A DNA stretch of 22,655 nt from Rhodosalinus sp041685465 (GCF_041685465.1 NZ_JAWLFS010000014.1:1-22655), one strand, 5' to 3'; positions 6,688-15,888 are shown, counted from the stretch's first letter. Made by a program: numbers and translations. Notes: generated from the letters alone by a model not told the origin.

Positions 6688-7521
6688 ATGGCGAATGCGA
6701 CGGATTACTTGCGGGCCGGGGACCTGGCTGGCGCGCTGTCGGCGCTGCAGGAGCAGGTCCGCGCCCGCCCCGAGGACGCGAAGCTGCGGATCTTCCTGTT
6801 CCAGCTCCTGAGCGTCATGGGCGACTGGAAGCGCGCCGTTGCGCAGTTGAAGGTCTGCGCGCAGCTCGATTCCGAGGCGGTCACGATGGCGCAGACCTAC
6901 CGGGAGGCGATCGTCTGCGAGGTGTTCCGCGAAAAGGTCTTCGCCGGCGAGACCGAGCCGTTGATCCTGGGCGAACCCCGGGAATGGACCGTTCTGCTGG
7001 TCCAGGCGCTCGCCGCGCTCGCCAGCGGACAGGCCGCCGAGGCCGCGTCGCTGCGTGCCCGCGCCTTCGAGATGGCACCGGTCACGCCGGGCGCGCTCGA
7101 CGAGGCGGATTTCGAGTGGATCGCGGATGCCGACATGCGCTTCGGTCCGCTACTGGAGATCATCATCAACGGGCGCTATGCGTGGTTGCCGTTCGAGAAT
7201 GTGGCGGCGATCCGGGCGGAGCCTCCGGCGGATCTGCGCGACGCGGTGTGGACGCCGGTCGAGCTGACGCTCGTCAATGGTGACGAGTTCGTCGGGCTGA
7301 TCCCCACGCGCTACCCCGGCACCACGACCGCGGGCACGGATGCGGAAAAGCTGGGCCGGGCCACCTCGTGGCACGATGCCGGGGCGGACACCTTCGTCGG
7401 GCGCGGTCAGCGTCTGCTGGCCACGGACGCCGGGGATACCGCGCTGATGGATCTGCGGCACCTCGCGCTGCGCAGCGCCCGGACGCCGGCGGGACCCGAG
7501 GGGGTGGCAGCGGATGTCTGA
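6688..7521 (+). CDS. tagJ: T6SS accessory protein TagJ (ImpE family)
   Basis: TagJ/ImpE proteins bind the N-terminal helix of TssB and are associated with sheath recycling by ClpV in one class of T6SS. The N-terminal half is a TPR-like helical region opening with YLRAGDLAGALSALQEQVRA, followed by DAKLRIFLFQLLSVMGDWKRA, the ImpE hallmark. The C-terminal half contains DADMRFGPLLEIIINGRYAWLPF, typical of the family, and a beta-rich end with LIPTRYPGT. The ATG at 6688 (277 residues) is chosen because AGGGAGG at 6672-6678 lies about nine bases upstream and the family motif starts soon after; a GTG directly before it is possible. A TTG at 6637 would lie inside the hcp hairpin and is rejected. The gene overlaps tssE by 8 bases. 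Confidence 0.92.
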   Translation: MANATDYLRAGDLAGALSALQEQVRARPEDAKLRIFLFQLLSVMGDWKRAVAQLKVCAQLDSEAVTMAQTYREAIVCEVFREKVFAGETEPLILGEPREWTVLLVQALAALASGQAAEAASLRARAFEMAPVTPGALDEADFEWIADADMRFGPLLEIIINGRYAWLPFENVAAIRAEPPADLRDAVWTPVELTLVNGDEFVGLIPTRYPGTTTAGTDAEKLGRATSWHDAGADTFVGRGQRLLATDAGDTALMDLRHLALRSARTPAGPEGVAADV

Positions 7522-8011
7522 CCGGACGCTGAAGGAGCGGCTGCAACCCTCGCTGCTGGATCGGCTGACCGATGACGCGCCGACGCAGGCCTCGGAATCG
7601 CGTGATGCCCGCGTGATCGACATGCGCCGCCTGCGCGACATCATCCGCCGCGATCTCGCGTGGCTTTTCAATACCAACGACATGGGTGCGGAGCTCGACC
7701 CGGTCCTTTATCCGCACGCGTCGCGCTCGGTGCTGAATTTCGGGCTGCCCGACCTCGCGGGGGACTTTTCCACCTCCGACCGCGTGGCGGAGATCCGTGC
7801 GAGCATACGCACCGCGATCGAGCGCTTCGAGCCCCGCATCCGCAGGGAGTCCATCGAAGTGCGCGACCGTGCCACCGAGGCCCGGACCGGGACGACCATC
7901 ACCTTCGACATCCTCGCGGACATGTGGGCCGAGCCCCTGCCGCTGGAACTCTACCTGCGCTCGCAGATCGACGTCACGACCGGCGAGGTCGATCTCGAGC
8001 ACAGGGTCTGA
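7514..8011 (+). CDS. tssE: T6SS baseplate protein TssE (gp25-like)
   Basis: TssE is the homologue of phage T4 gp25, a baseplate wedge part from which the sheath is polymerised. The 165-residue protein shows the family's opening (RTLKERLQPSLLDRLTDD), the central RRLRDIIRRDLAWLFNTND, then YPHASRSVLNFGLPDLAG and a C-terminal gp25/GpW-like fold with FEPRIRRESIEV. The ATG at 7514 lies inside the last codons of tagJ, with GAGGGGGTGG just upstream, so the two genes are translationally coupled. It is followed by tssF after six bases. The position in the tssE-tssF-tssG block is the usual one for wedge components. Confidence 0.95.
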   Translation: MSDRTLKERLQPSLLDRLTDDAPTQASESRDARVIDMRRLRDIIRRDLAWLFNTNDMGAELDPVLYPHASRSVLNFGLPDLAGDFSTSDRVAEIRASIRTAIERFEPRIRRESIEVRDRATEARTGTTITFDILADMWAEPLPLELYLRSQIDVTTGEVDLEHRV

Positions 8012-8017
8012 CGGACG

Positions 8018-9898
8018 ATGGATACACGCCTTCTGAAGCATTACGAATCGGAGCTGGCCTATCTGCGCGAAATGGGTGCGGAATTCGCCGCGGCCTATCC
8101 GAAGATCGCAGCGCGGCTGGGCATCGACGGCGTCGAGGTGCTCGATCCTTATGTCGAGCGTCTGCTGGAGGGGGTCGCGTTCCTCACCGCGCGCGTTCAG
8201 CTCGAGCTCGAACTTCAGCATCCCGCCTTCACGAGCCAGCTCCTCGAGATCGTCTATCCGCATTACCTCGCGCCCACGCCATCGATGATGGTCGCCCAGC
8301 TTCACCCCGACATGTCGAATGCTGCGCTCGCGGACGGCTTTACGCTGCCCCGCGACACGGAGCTGCGATCCTCGATCGTGAACGGCGCGCAGAAGGCGTG
8401 CCGCTTCCGCACGGCGCATGAGATGACGCTCTGGCCGGTCGAGATTTCGGAAGCCGAGTACATCGACGGCCGCGGCGCGCTCGTGGCTGCCGGAGTTGCG
8501 GGCGACGCGCCGGGTCGCGCCGCGATCCGTCTCCGTCTGCGCCATGCGCTCGGCCAGCCGCTGGAGCCGCTGCCGCTCGACGCTCTGACGCTCTTTCTGG
8601 GCGGGGACTCGGCGCCGGGGGCGGTGCTGCTCGAGCTTCTGGGCGCGGACACGACAGCGGTCGTGGCCCGTTCCACCGACCGCCGCGACGACTGGACGGT
8701 ACCGGTGCCCGGCGGTGTGTTTCCGTGCGGGCTGGAGCGGGACGAGGCGCTGCTGCCGCTGCCGCGGGCAAGTTTCGACGGCTACCGCCTGTTGCAGGAA
8801 TACTTCGCCATGCCGGAGCGGTTCCACTTCGTGGAGCTTCGCGGCCTGCAGGGCGCGATCGCGCGCGCCAAGGGCGCGGAGATCGACATCTATATCATCC
8901 TGCGCGACGGCCGGTCCGAAATCGGCGCCGGGATCACGGCCGATGCGTTCCGGCTCAACTGCGTGCCGGCCGTGAACCTTTTCGAAATGCGCTGCGATCG
9001 CGTTCCGGTGAGCGGAGCAGCGACGCGCCACCATGTTGTCGTCGATCGCACCGCACCGATGGATTTCGAGGTGCACAGCGTGCTTTCGGTCGACGGCGTG
9101 AGCGCGGAAACGAGCGACGAGCGCGGGTTTCGGCCCTTCTACTCGAGCGACACCTTCACGGCTGCGTCGGGTGGTGAGCAGGATGCCTTTTTTCTCGTGC
9201 ATCGGCGGCTGCGCGAGCGCAGCGAGCGCGAGCGCCTGCGCGGCCCGCGCACCGGGTATCTCGGCTCGGAGAGCTATCTCTCGCTGGTGGATTCGGCGCA
9301 GGCGCCCCATGCCTCCGATCTCGCGCAGCTCGCCGTTCGCGCGCGCGTCACCAACCGCGATCTTCCGATCCTGATGTCGCTTGGCGCCGACGACCTCTTT
9401 CACCTGCCCGAAGGCGGACCGGTGGCGCGGATCTCCACGCCTGTGTCGCCGACCCGGCCCAGACCGACGCTTGCGCAGGGCGAGGCCGCGTGGCGGATCA
9501 TCGGGCATTTGAGCCTCAACTACATCTCGATCGCCGACGAGGAGGGCGGCGCGGCGGCGGCGGCGGCGCTGCGCGAACTGCTGGGCCTTTACGCACCGCC
9601 CGGGGACCGCGCGATGGCCAAGCAACTCGAGGGGATCCAGGGGGTGGAGACGCGCCCGATCGTGCGTCGCCTCAGCGACGGCGTGATGTCCACCGCCGTG
9701 CGGGGCCTGCAGATCACGGTCACCTTCGACGACGCGCTCTACGAAGGCAGCAGCGTCTACCGCCTCGGCGCAGTCCTTGAACGCTTCTTCCGGAAATACG
9801 CCACGCTCAACAGCTTCACCGAGACCGTCATCGCGACGCAACAGCGCGGGGAAATCGCACGATGGACACCGGCAGCCGGCAGGGGGCGGGTCATCTGA
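8018..9898 (+). CDS. tssF: T6SS baseplate protein TssF (VasA)
   Basis: TssF, with TssG, forms the core of the baseplate wedge and contacts TssK and VgrG. The 626 residues match the usual length. The opening LKHYESELAYLREMGAEFA, then LDPYVERLLEGVAFLTARVQLELE and IVYPHYLAPTPSMMV, are the most conserved parts of the family. Conserved blocks continue in the middle (RLNCVPAVNLFE at about 311-322) and near the end (EGSSVYRLGAVLERFFRKYATLNSF, about 580-604). The start is six bases after tssE. The 3' end overlaps the start of tssG by 37 bases in another frame, and both reading frames are intact across the overlap. Confidence 0.96.
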   Translation: MDTRLLKHYESELAYLREMGAEFAAAYPKIAARLGIDGVEVLDPYVERLLEGVAFLTARVQLELELQHPAFTSQLLEIVYPHYLAPTPSMMVAQLHPDMSNAALADGFTLPRDTELRSSIVNGAQKACRFRTAHEMTLWPVEISEAEYIDGRGALVAAGVAGDAPGRAAIRLRLRHALGQPLEPLPLDALTLFLGGDSAPGAVLLELLGADTTAVVARSTDRRDDWTVPVPGGVFPCGLERDEALLPLPRASFDGYRLLQEYFAMPERFHFVELRGLQGAIARAKGAEIDIYIILRDGRSEIGAGITADAFRLNCVPAVNLFEMRCDRVPVSGAATRHHVVVDRTAPMDFEVHSVLSVDGVSAETSDERGFRPFYSSDTFTAASGGEQDAFFLVHRRLRERSERERLRGPRTGYLGSESYLSLVDSAQAPHASDLAQLAVRARVTNRDLPILMSLGADDLFHLPEGGPVARISTPVSPTRPRPTLAQGEAAWRIIGHLSLNYISIADEEGGAAAAAALRELLGLYAPPGDRAMAKQLEGIQGVETRPIVRRLSDGVMSTAVRGLQITVTFDDALYEGSSVYRLGAVLERFFRKYATLNSFTETVIATQQRGEIARWTPAAGRGRVI

Positions 9899-10899
9899 CG
9901 CATCTCGCGCAGCTGGCCAGCTCGCCGCAGCGGCATCACGTCTTTCACGCGCTGCGCATCATCGAGGCGCATTACGCGGATACGCCCCGGATGGGATCCT
10001 CCCGGCGCCCGCGGCAGGACCCCGTGCGACTGGGGCAGGCGCCGGAGCTGGCCTATCCCGACGCGACGCTTGTCGCGTTCCGGCCGGCCGAGGGCACGGC
10101 ACCGGGCAAGCTGGTCAACCTCTTCTTCGGGTTGTTCGGCCCGCATGGTCCGCTGCCCCTTCACCTGACCGAGTATGCCCGCGACCGGCTCGTGAACGCG
10201 CGCGACCCCACGTTCGTCGCCTTTGCGGACATGCTCACCCACAGGCCGATGAGTTTGCTGTACAGGGCCTGGGTCACCGGCGAGGCGGCGGCTGCGCTCG
10301 ACCGAGGGCCGGGGCACGGCATCGACGCGCATGTGGCGGCGCTGAGCGGTCATGCCGGGCGGGCCTTCGCCGACCGCGACGCGATGCCCGACAACGCCAA
10401 GCGGCATTTCGCGGCCCGGCTCGGCGGTGGGCCTGCCAATGCCGAGGGTCTCGAAGCCATCCTGTCGTCCTTCTTCGGCGCCGGCGTCGAGGTGGAGGAA
10501 TTCGTCGGCAGCTGGCTGGAACTCGATCCCGGCGACCGCTGGCAACTCGGGGCGCCCGCGACGCTCGGCGGCACGGCGAGCCTCGGCAGCCACGTCTGGT
10601 CGCGCATGGCCAAGATCCGAATCCGCATCGGCCCGCTCGACCTTGAGGCCTACCGACGGCTTCTGCCGGGGAACGAGGATCTGACGCGCCTTGCGGCGAT
10701 CGTGCGCAACTACGCGGGCGATGCGCTCGATTGGGAGGCGAACCCGGTGCTGCGGGCCGATGACGTTCCGGCCGCGCGGCTGGGGGCGGATACGCGGCTC
10801 GGGCAGACCAGCTGGCTTGGAGAGGGCAGGGGCGTCGCCGACGCCGCGGACCTGTTCCTCGTCCCGCCGGACACGCACGAACGGGGCGCCGCCGCATGA
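9862..10899 (+). CDS. tssG: T6SS baseplate protein TssG (VasB)
   Basis: TssG joins two TssF subunits in the baseplate wedge. This 345-residue protein shows the expected opening HHVFHALRIIEAHYADTPRMG, followed by RQDPVRLGQAPELAYP, and then NLFFGLFGPHGPLPLHLTEYARDR, the clearest TssG signature. A further conserved segment is FFGAGVEVEEFVGSWLEL near residue 200, and the C-terminus carries LGQTSWLGEG. The ATG at 9862 lies within the last codons of tssF. No closer start places the conserved N-terminal block in frame, so the 37-base overlap is probably real. After the stop, 34 bases containing AGGAAGGG precede clpV. Confidence 0.95.
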   Translation: MDTGSRQGAGHLTHLAQLASSPQRHHVFHALRIIEAHYADTPRMGSSRRPRQDPVRLGQAPELAYPDATLVAFRPAEGTAPGKLVNLFFGLFGPHGPLPLHLTEYARDRLVNARDPTFVAFADMLTHRPMSLLYRAWVTGEAAAALDRGPGHGIDAHVAALSGHAGRAFADRDAMPDNAKRHFAARLGGGPANAEGLEAILSSFFGAGVEVEEFVGSWLELDPGDRWQLGAPATLGGTASLGSHVWSRMAKIRIRIGPLDLEAYRRLLPGNEDLTRLAAIVRNYAGDALDWEANPVLRADDVPAARLGADTRLGQTSWLGEGRGVADAADLFLVPPDTHERGAAA

Positions 10900-10933
10900 G
10901 GGGCGCGCGAAGCCAGGAAGGGAAGACTGAAAG

Positions 10934-13645
10934 ATGAGCGAGATCAGCCGCGTCGCACTGTTCGGCAAGCTCAACAAGGTCGGATACCAGTCGATCGAAT
11001 CCGCCACCGTGTTCTGCAAGATGCGGGGCAACCCCTATGTCGAGATCGTGCACTGGATCGCGCAGCTTCTTCAGGTCGACAACTGCGATGTCCAGAAGAT
11101 CCTGCAACACTACGAGATCGATCCCTCGCGCCTCTCGGCGGACGTGACGCGGGCGCTGGATGCGCTGCCGCGGGGGGCGAGCGCGATCAGCGACCTGTCC
11201 TCGCACCTGCAGGACGCGATGGAGCGGGCGTGGGTCTATGGCTCGCTGCTCTACAGCTCGAACCAGGTGCGGACCGGGCACCTGATCCTCGGGATGCTCA
11301 AGACCCCGAGCCTGCGGCAGATCCTGCTGAACATCTCGCGGGAATTCGGCAAGATCGGGGCCGACGATCTGTCGGACAACTACGCGCGCATCACCGCAGG
11401 ATCGACCGAGGAGTCGCTGACGCCGCGGGACGGCTCGCGCACGGGAGGCGGCGCCGCCCCGGGCGAGGAGAGCCAGGCGATGCGCGCGCCCGCGCTGGGC
11501 GGGCAGGAGGCGCTCGACCAGTTCTGCACGGACCTGACCGAACAGGCCCGCAACGGCGAGATCGACCCGATCGTGGGCCGTGACGAGGAAATCCGCCAAA
11601 TCGTCGACGTGCTCATGCGGCGCCGGCAGAACAACCCGATCCTCACGGGCGAGGCCGGCGTGGGCAAGACGGCGGTGGTCGAGGGCTTCGCGCTGCGCAT
11701 CGCCCGGGGCGACGTGCCGCCCGCGCTGCGCGACGTGCGGCTTCTGGCGCTCGACGTGGGCCTCTTGCAGGCCGGCGCCTCGATGAAGGGCGAGTTCGAG
11801 AACCGCCTCAAGCAGGTGATCGAGGAGGTGCAGGCCAGCGACGTGCCGATCGTGATGTTCGTGGACGAGACGCACACGCTTGTGGGCGCGGGTGGCGCGG
11901 CCGGCACCGGCGATGCCGCGAACCTGCTCAAGCCGGCGCTTGCGCGCGGCACGCTGCGCACCATCGGGGCCACGACCTGGGCCGAATACAAGAAGCACAT
12001 CGAGAAGGACCCCGCGCTCACCCGCCGCTTTCAGGTGGTGCAGGTGGACGAGCCCGGCACCGACAAGGCCATCGTGATGATGCGCGGCATCGCCTCGATG
12101 CTCGAAACCCACCACAAGGTGCAGGTTCTGGACGAAGGGATCGAGGCCGCGGTGACGCTGTCGGCGCGCTACATCCCGGCACGGCAACTGCCCGACAAGT
12201 CGGTGAGCGTGCTCGACACCGCCTGCGCGCGCGTCGCGGTCAGCCAGCATGCCGTGCCGGCCGAGGTGGACGACAGCCGCAAGCGCATCGACGCGCTGAC
12301 AACGGAGCTGGAGATCATCGCGCGGGACGAAACCGCGGGCTACGACGTGACCGAGCGGCGCGCCGCGATCACCGAACTGGCGGCGGAGGAGGTAGAGCGC
12401 CTTGCCTTGCTGGAAGAGCGGTGGGAGGCGGAAAAGGCGGTCGTCACCGCGATCCTCGAGCTGCGGTCGCGGCTCCGCGAGGGCGGCGCGCCCGTGGACG
12501 CCCCCGACGCCGCCAGCGAAGAGGCGGCCGAGACCAGCCACCTCAGCGGCGAGGCGCGCGAGGCGCTGCTGGCCGAACTCAGGGCCAGGAACGCCGAACT
12601 CGCCGCGCTTCAGGGCGAGACGCCGCTGATCCTGCCCATCGTGGACAGCCAGGCGGTGGCGAGCGTGGTGGGCGACTGGACCGGCATCCCGGTGGGCCGG
12701 ATGATGCGGGACGAGTTGCAGACCGTGCTCGAGCTTGAACAGCACCTGGCCAGGCGCGTGATCGGGCAGGACCACGCGATGGGAATGATCGGCAAGCGCA
12801 TCCAGACGAGCCGCGCCGCGCTCGACAATCCCGACAAGCCGATCGGGGTCTTCCTTCTGGCCGGCACCTCGGGCGTGGGCAAGACGGAGACGGCGCTCGC
12901 GCTGGCCGAGGTGCTCTACGGGGGCGAGCAGAACGTCATCACCATCAACATGTCCGAGTATCAGGAGGCGCACACCGTCTCGAGCCTCAAGGGGGCGCCG
13001 CCGGGCTACGTGGGCTACGGCGAGGGCGGCGTCCTGACCGAGGCGGTGCGCCGCAAGCCCTATTCCGTCGTCCTGCTGGACGAGGTGGAAAAGGCGCACC
13101 CGGACGTGCACGAACTCTTCTTCCAGGTCTTCGACAAGGGCGTGATGGAGGACGGCGAGGGCCGGATCATCGACTTCAAGAACACCCTGATCCTGCTGAC
13201 CTCGAACGTGGGCTCGGACCTCATCATGGATCTCTGCGCCGATCCCGACCTGATGCCGGAGCCGGAGGGGATCGCCAAGGCGCTGCGCGATCCGCTGCTC
13301 AAGGTCTTTCCCGCCGCGCTTCTGGGGCGGCTGGTGACGATCCCCTACTACCCGCTCTCGCCGGACATGATCGGGCAGATCACGCGGCTTCAGCTCGACC
13401 GCATCCGCCGCCGGGTGGAGCAGACCCACGGCGTGCCGTTTTCCTATTCCGACGACGTGGTCGACACGATCGTCTCGCGTTGCCAGGAGCTCGAGTCCGG
13501 CGGCCGGATGATCGACGCGATCGTCACGAACACGATGCTGCCCGACATCTCCGGAGAGTTCCTGCGGCGCATGATGGAGGGCGCCTCCGTGGCGCGCGTG
13601 GCGATCGATGTCGATGGCGGACAGTTCACCTATGCCTACGATTGA
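10934..13645 (+). CDS. clpV: T6SS sheath-disassembly AAA+ ATPase ClpV (TssH)
   Basis: ClpV is a hexameric ATPase that takes apart contracted TssB/C sheaths for reuse. The 903-residue protein has a Clp N-domain (about 1-160, starting SEISRVALFGKLNKVGYQ), a first AAA module with Walker A GEAGVGKT at 239-246 and Walker B Asp311-Glu312, a charged coiled-coil M-domain (about 440-570), and a second AAA module with Walker A GTSGVGKT at 644-651 and Walker B Asp716-Glu717 in VLLDEVEKAHPD. The pore-type motif GPPGYVGYGEGG-like segment (written here as APPGYVGYGEGG) follows the second Walker A. All catalytic residues are present. The N-domain differs from that of housekeeping ClpB. Presence of tagJ in the same operon fits the TagJ-associated ClpV class. 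Confidence 0.97.
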   Translation: MSEISRVALFGKLNKVGYQSIESATVFCKMRGNPYVEIVHWIAQLLQVDNCDVQKILQHYEIDPSRLSADVTRALDALPRGASAISDLSSHLQDAMERAWVYGSLLYSSNQVRTGHLILGMLKTPSLRQILLNISREFGKIGADDLSDNYARITAGSTEESLTPRDGSRTGGGAAPGEESQAMRAPALGGQEALDQFCTDLTEQARNGEIDPIVGRDEEIRQIVDVLMRRRQNNPILTGEAGVGKTAVVEGFALRIARGDVPPALRDVRLLALDVGLLQAGASMKGEFENRLKQVIEEVQASDVPIVMFVDETHTLVGAGGAAGTGDAANLLKPALARGTLRTIGATTWAEYKKHIEKDPALTRRFQVVQVDEPGTDKAIVMMRGIASMLETHHKVQVLDEGIEAAVTLSARYIPARQLPDKSVSVLDTACARVAVSQHAVPAEVDDSRKRIDALTTELEIIARDETAGYDVTERRAAITELAAEEVERLALLEERWEAEKAVVTAILELRSRLREGGAPVDAPDAASEEAAETSHLSGEAREALLAELRARNAELAALQGETPLILPIVDSQAVASVVGDWTGIPVGRMMRDELQTVLELEQHLARRVIGQDHAMGMIGKRIQTSRAALDNPDKPIGVFLLAGTSGVGKTETALALAEVLYGGEQNVITINMSEYQEAHTVSSLKGAPPGYVGYGEGGVLTEAVRRKPYSVVLLDEVEKAHPDVHELFFQVFDKGVMEDGEGRIIDFKNTLILLTSNVGSDLIMDLCADPDLMPEPEGIAKALRDPLLKVFPAALLGRLVTIPYYPLSPDMIGQITRLQLDRIRRRVEQTHGVPFSYSDDVVDTIVSRCQELESGGRMIDAIVTNTMLPDISGEFLRRMMEGASVARVAIDVDGGQFTYAYD

Positions 13646-13731
13646 TGCAGCGCGGCGGCGGGCGCCATCGGCAATCGGGTGTTGGAGAAGCCATGCCCAC
13701 CGGAGTAGTCTGACGTGACGGCGGTGCAGCG

Positions 13732-15888
13732 ATGACCACAGGCAGACTGGTTCCCGAGAACTTCCCGGTGCGGCTGGAGGGTGATTTCGCCGGACGCCAG
13801 GTCGTTCCGGTCGCCGCGGTCGTGCGGGAGCGTCTCTGCCGCCCGACCGAGGCCCGGCTCGAGTTCATCACGACGGACCGCTCGCTGGACATGGCCGATC
13901 TGCTCGGCGTCAAGCTCGACATCGTCATCGATGCGCCGCAGGGCGGCGTGCGGGCCTTCCGGGGCAGTTGCGTCGCACTCGACTTCATCGGGGATCTGGG
14001 CCCGGTGCTTCATTTCGGCGCGGAGATGCGGGCCTGGCCCTGGTTTCTCGGCCGGACGAACGATTGCCGCATCTTTCAGGAGACCACGCCCTTCGACATC
14101 GTCAAGACGATCACCGGCGACCACGGTTTCGGCCGGATCACGGAACGGCTGAGCGCCGGCAAGACGGCGCGGACCTTTCGCACGCAGTACCGCGAGAGTG
14201 ACCTCGACTTCATCCACCGGCTGATGGAGGAGGAGGGGTTCTTCTACTACATGGACCACAGCGCCGCCGAGGAGGAGATGGTTCTCTGCGATGCCTCCTC
14301 CGCCTTTCCGCGGATCGCGGGGGAGGACCGGATCGCCTATGTCCCGCGCGGGCAGGCGACAGCCGATGTCGGCGAACATGTGCACCATTGGTCCGCCGTC
14401 CAGCGCTCGCGCAGCGGGCGGGTGACGCTCGACGATTACGATTTCGCCAAGCCGAAAGCCGATCTGACAGCCTCCAGCCGGATCGCGGCGGGCACGGGGC
14501 CGCACAACGCCTACGAACGCTACGACTACCCGGGCCGCTACCGCGACTCCGCGGACGGAGAACATCTCGCCCGCGTCCGGATGGAAGCCGAGGCCGCCGC
14601 GCACCGCCGGTGGTTCGGAATCGCCAACGCCTATCACATCGCCACCGGCCGGTGCTTCACGCTCGACACCCCACCGCTGGACACCGACGCGACGGAGGTG
14701 CTGGTGATCGAGGCCACACACCACGTCCGGCAGGATCTAGAGGGTCTGGGCCTCGCGCTCGACCCGGCCGGCGTCGCGTCGCGCCTCGGGCTTGAGGCGG
14801 AAGGCGCCGACCCCTACCGCGTGGCCTTCACCGCGCAGCCCAAGACGGTGCCCTACCGCCAGCCGGCCACCACGCCCCGGCCCTGCGTCGCCGGGCTGCA
14901 GACGGCCGTGGTCACCGGGCCGGAGGGGGAGGAAATCTACCCCGACAAGTATGGCCGCATCAAGGTCCGGTTCCGCTGGGACCGGCTTGGAAAGGCGGAC
15001 GAGACGAGCTCCTGCTGGGTACGGGTGATGACCCCCTCCGCCGGCAGCGGCTGGGGCATGATCCATATCCCGCGGATCGGACAGGAGGTCGTCGTCCAGT
15101 TCGAGGAGGGCGACCCGGATCGGCCGATCATCACCGGCATGCTCTACAATGCCGACAACATGCCCCCCTATTCGCTGCCGACGGAGCTGAACCTCTCGGG
15201 CTTCAGGAGCCACTCGACCAAGAACGGCGCCGTGGACAATTACAACGAGTTCGTCTTCGACGACACCAGGGGGGCCGAGCTCGTCCGGATGCAGGCCGAG
15301 CGCGATTTCGAGCAGACCGTCAAGAACGACGCGCGGATCACCGTCGGCCAGGACGCGCAGGACAAGGGCGACATGAGCCTGACCGTCCACAACGACCTGA
15401 CCGAGCTGGTGGAGAAGGGCAACCACCGCTTCACGGTGGATACCGGCAACCAGACGGAAACCGTGCAGGGCAACGTCACCAGCACGGTTCGCAGGGGCAA
15501 TTTCATCCACAACGTGAACACCGGCAACGCGACGCACAACGTGAAGACCGGAAACGTGACCTATAACGTCGAGACCGGCAACGTGACGGAGAACGTCGAC
15601 AAGGGCAACGTCACGCGGACCGTCGGCCTGGGCAACGTGACCGACACGATCAAGACCGGAAACTTCACGCAGGACGTCAAGCTGGGCAAGGTCACCGTGA
15701 CCGCCATGCAGTCGATCGAGCTCAAGGTGGGCGGATCCTCGGTCAAGATCGACCCGACGGGCGTCACCATCAAGGCGCCGATGATCAGCCTCAAGGCGGA
15801 TGCGATGCTGCAGGCCAAGAGCGTGATGACCAAGATCGACGGCACCGCCATGGTGATGCTCAAGGGCGGCATCACGCTCATAAACTAG
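13732..15888 (+). CDS. vgrG: T6SS spike protein VgrG (TssI)
   Basis: VgrG trimers form the spike at the tip of the Hcp tube and carry PAAR tips and effectors. In this 718-residue protein the gp27-like base covers about 1-380, with YRESDLDFIHRLMEEEGFFYY as its most typical block. The gp5-like OB fold follows (about 391-475), with DKYGRIKVRFRWDR, SGWGMIHIPRIGQEVVVQFEEGDPD-type sequence and RPIITGMLYNADN. The rest is a beta-helix stalk that includes an array of 9-residue repeats and ends KGGITLIN. There is no added C-terminal enzyme domain, so this is a structural VgrG and not an evolved effector. The ribosome site before the ATG is weak. It lies 86 bases after clpV and directly before two small genes of the spike cassette. 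Confidence 0.97.
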   Translation: MTTGRLVPENFPVRLEGDFAGRQVVPVAAVVRERLCRPTEARLEFITTDRSLDMADLLGVKLDIVIDAPQGGVRAFRGSCVALDFIGDLGPVLHFGAEMRAWPWFLGRTNDCRIFQETTPFDIVKTITGDHGFGRITERLSAGKTARTFRTQYRESDLDFIHRLMEEEGFFYYMDHSAAEEEMVLCDASSAFPRIAGEDRIAYVPRGQATADVGEHVHHWSAVQRSRSGRVTLDDYDFAKPKADLTASSRIAAGTGPHNAYERYDYPGRYRDSADGEHLARVRMEAEAAAHRRWFGIANAYHIATGRCFTLDTPPLDTDATEVLVIEATHHVRQDLEGLGLALDPAGVASRLGLEAEGADPYRVAFTAQPKTVPYRQPATTPRPCVAGLQTAVVTGPEGEEIYPDKYGRIKVRFRWDRLGKADETSSCWVRVMTPSAGSGWGMIHIPRIGQEVVVQFEEGDPDRPIITGMLYNADNMPPYSLPTELNLSGFRSHSTKNGAVDNYNEFVFDDTRGAELVRMQAERDFEQTVKNDARITVGQDAQDKGDMSLTVHNDLTELVEKGNHRFTVDTGNQTETVQGNVTSTVRRGNFIHNVNTGNATHNVKTGNVTYNVETGNVTENVDKGNVTRTVGLGNVTDTIKTGNFTQDVKLGKVTVTAMQSIELKVGGSSVKIDPTGVTIKAPMISLKADAMLQAKSVMTKIDGTAMVMLKGGITLIN
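15418..15711 (+). repeat. Array of 11 tandem 27-base units inside vgrG encoding GN-x-T-x-x-V repeats
   Basis: Residues 563-660 of VgrG consist of eleven units of nine residues (one has eight), each starting Gly-Asn (the last Gly-Lys) and mostly reading GN[V/F/A]TxxVxx. Each unit corresponds to 27 bases. The DNA units are diverged in their variable positions but share GGCAACGTGAC-like starts. The period fits one face or turn of the triple-stranded beta-helix of the spike shaft, so array length would set needle length. The repeat is read directly; the structural role is inferred. Confidence 0.85.

Noticed and set aside
7274..9841. Minus-strand open frame of about 855 codons opposite tagJ, tssE and tssF
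   Set aside because: Antisense shadow of conserved baseplate genes; no recognisable protein features.
10274..13429. Minus-strand open frame of about 1,050 codons opposite tssG and clpV
   Set aside because: Same cause: third-position GC bias of clpV opens the antisense frame. The translation matches no family I recognise.
15685..15888. Effector domain at the VgrG C-terminus
   Set aside because: The protein ends right after the beta-helix with KGGITLIN, leaving no room for an enzyme domain.
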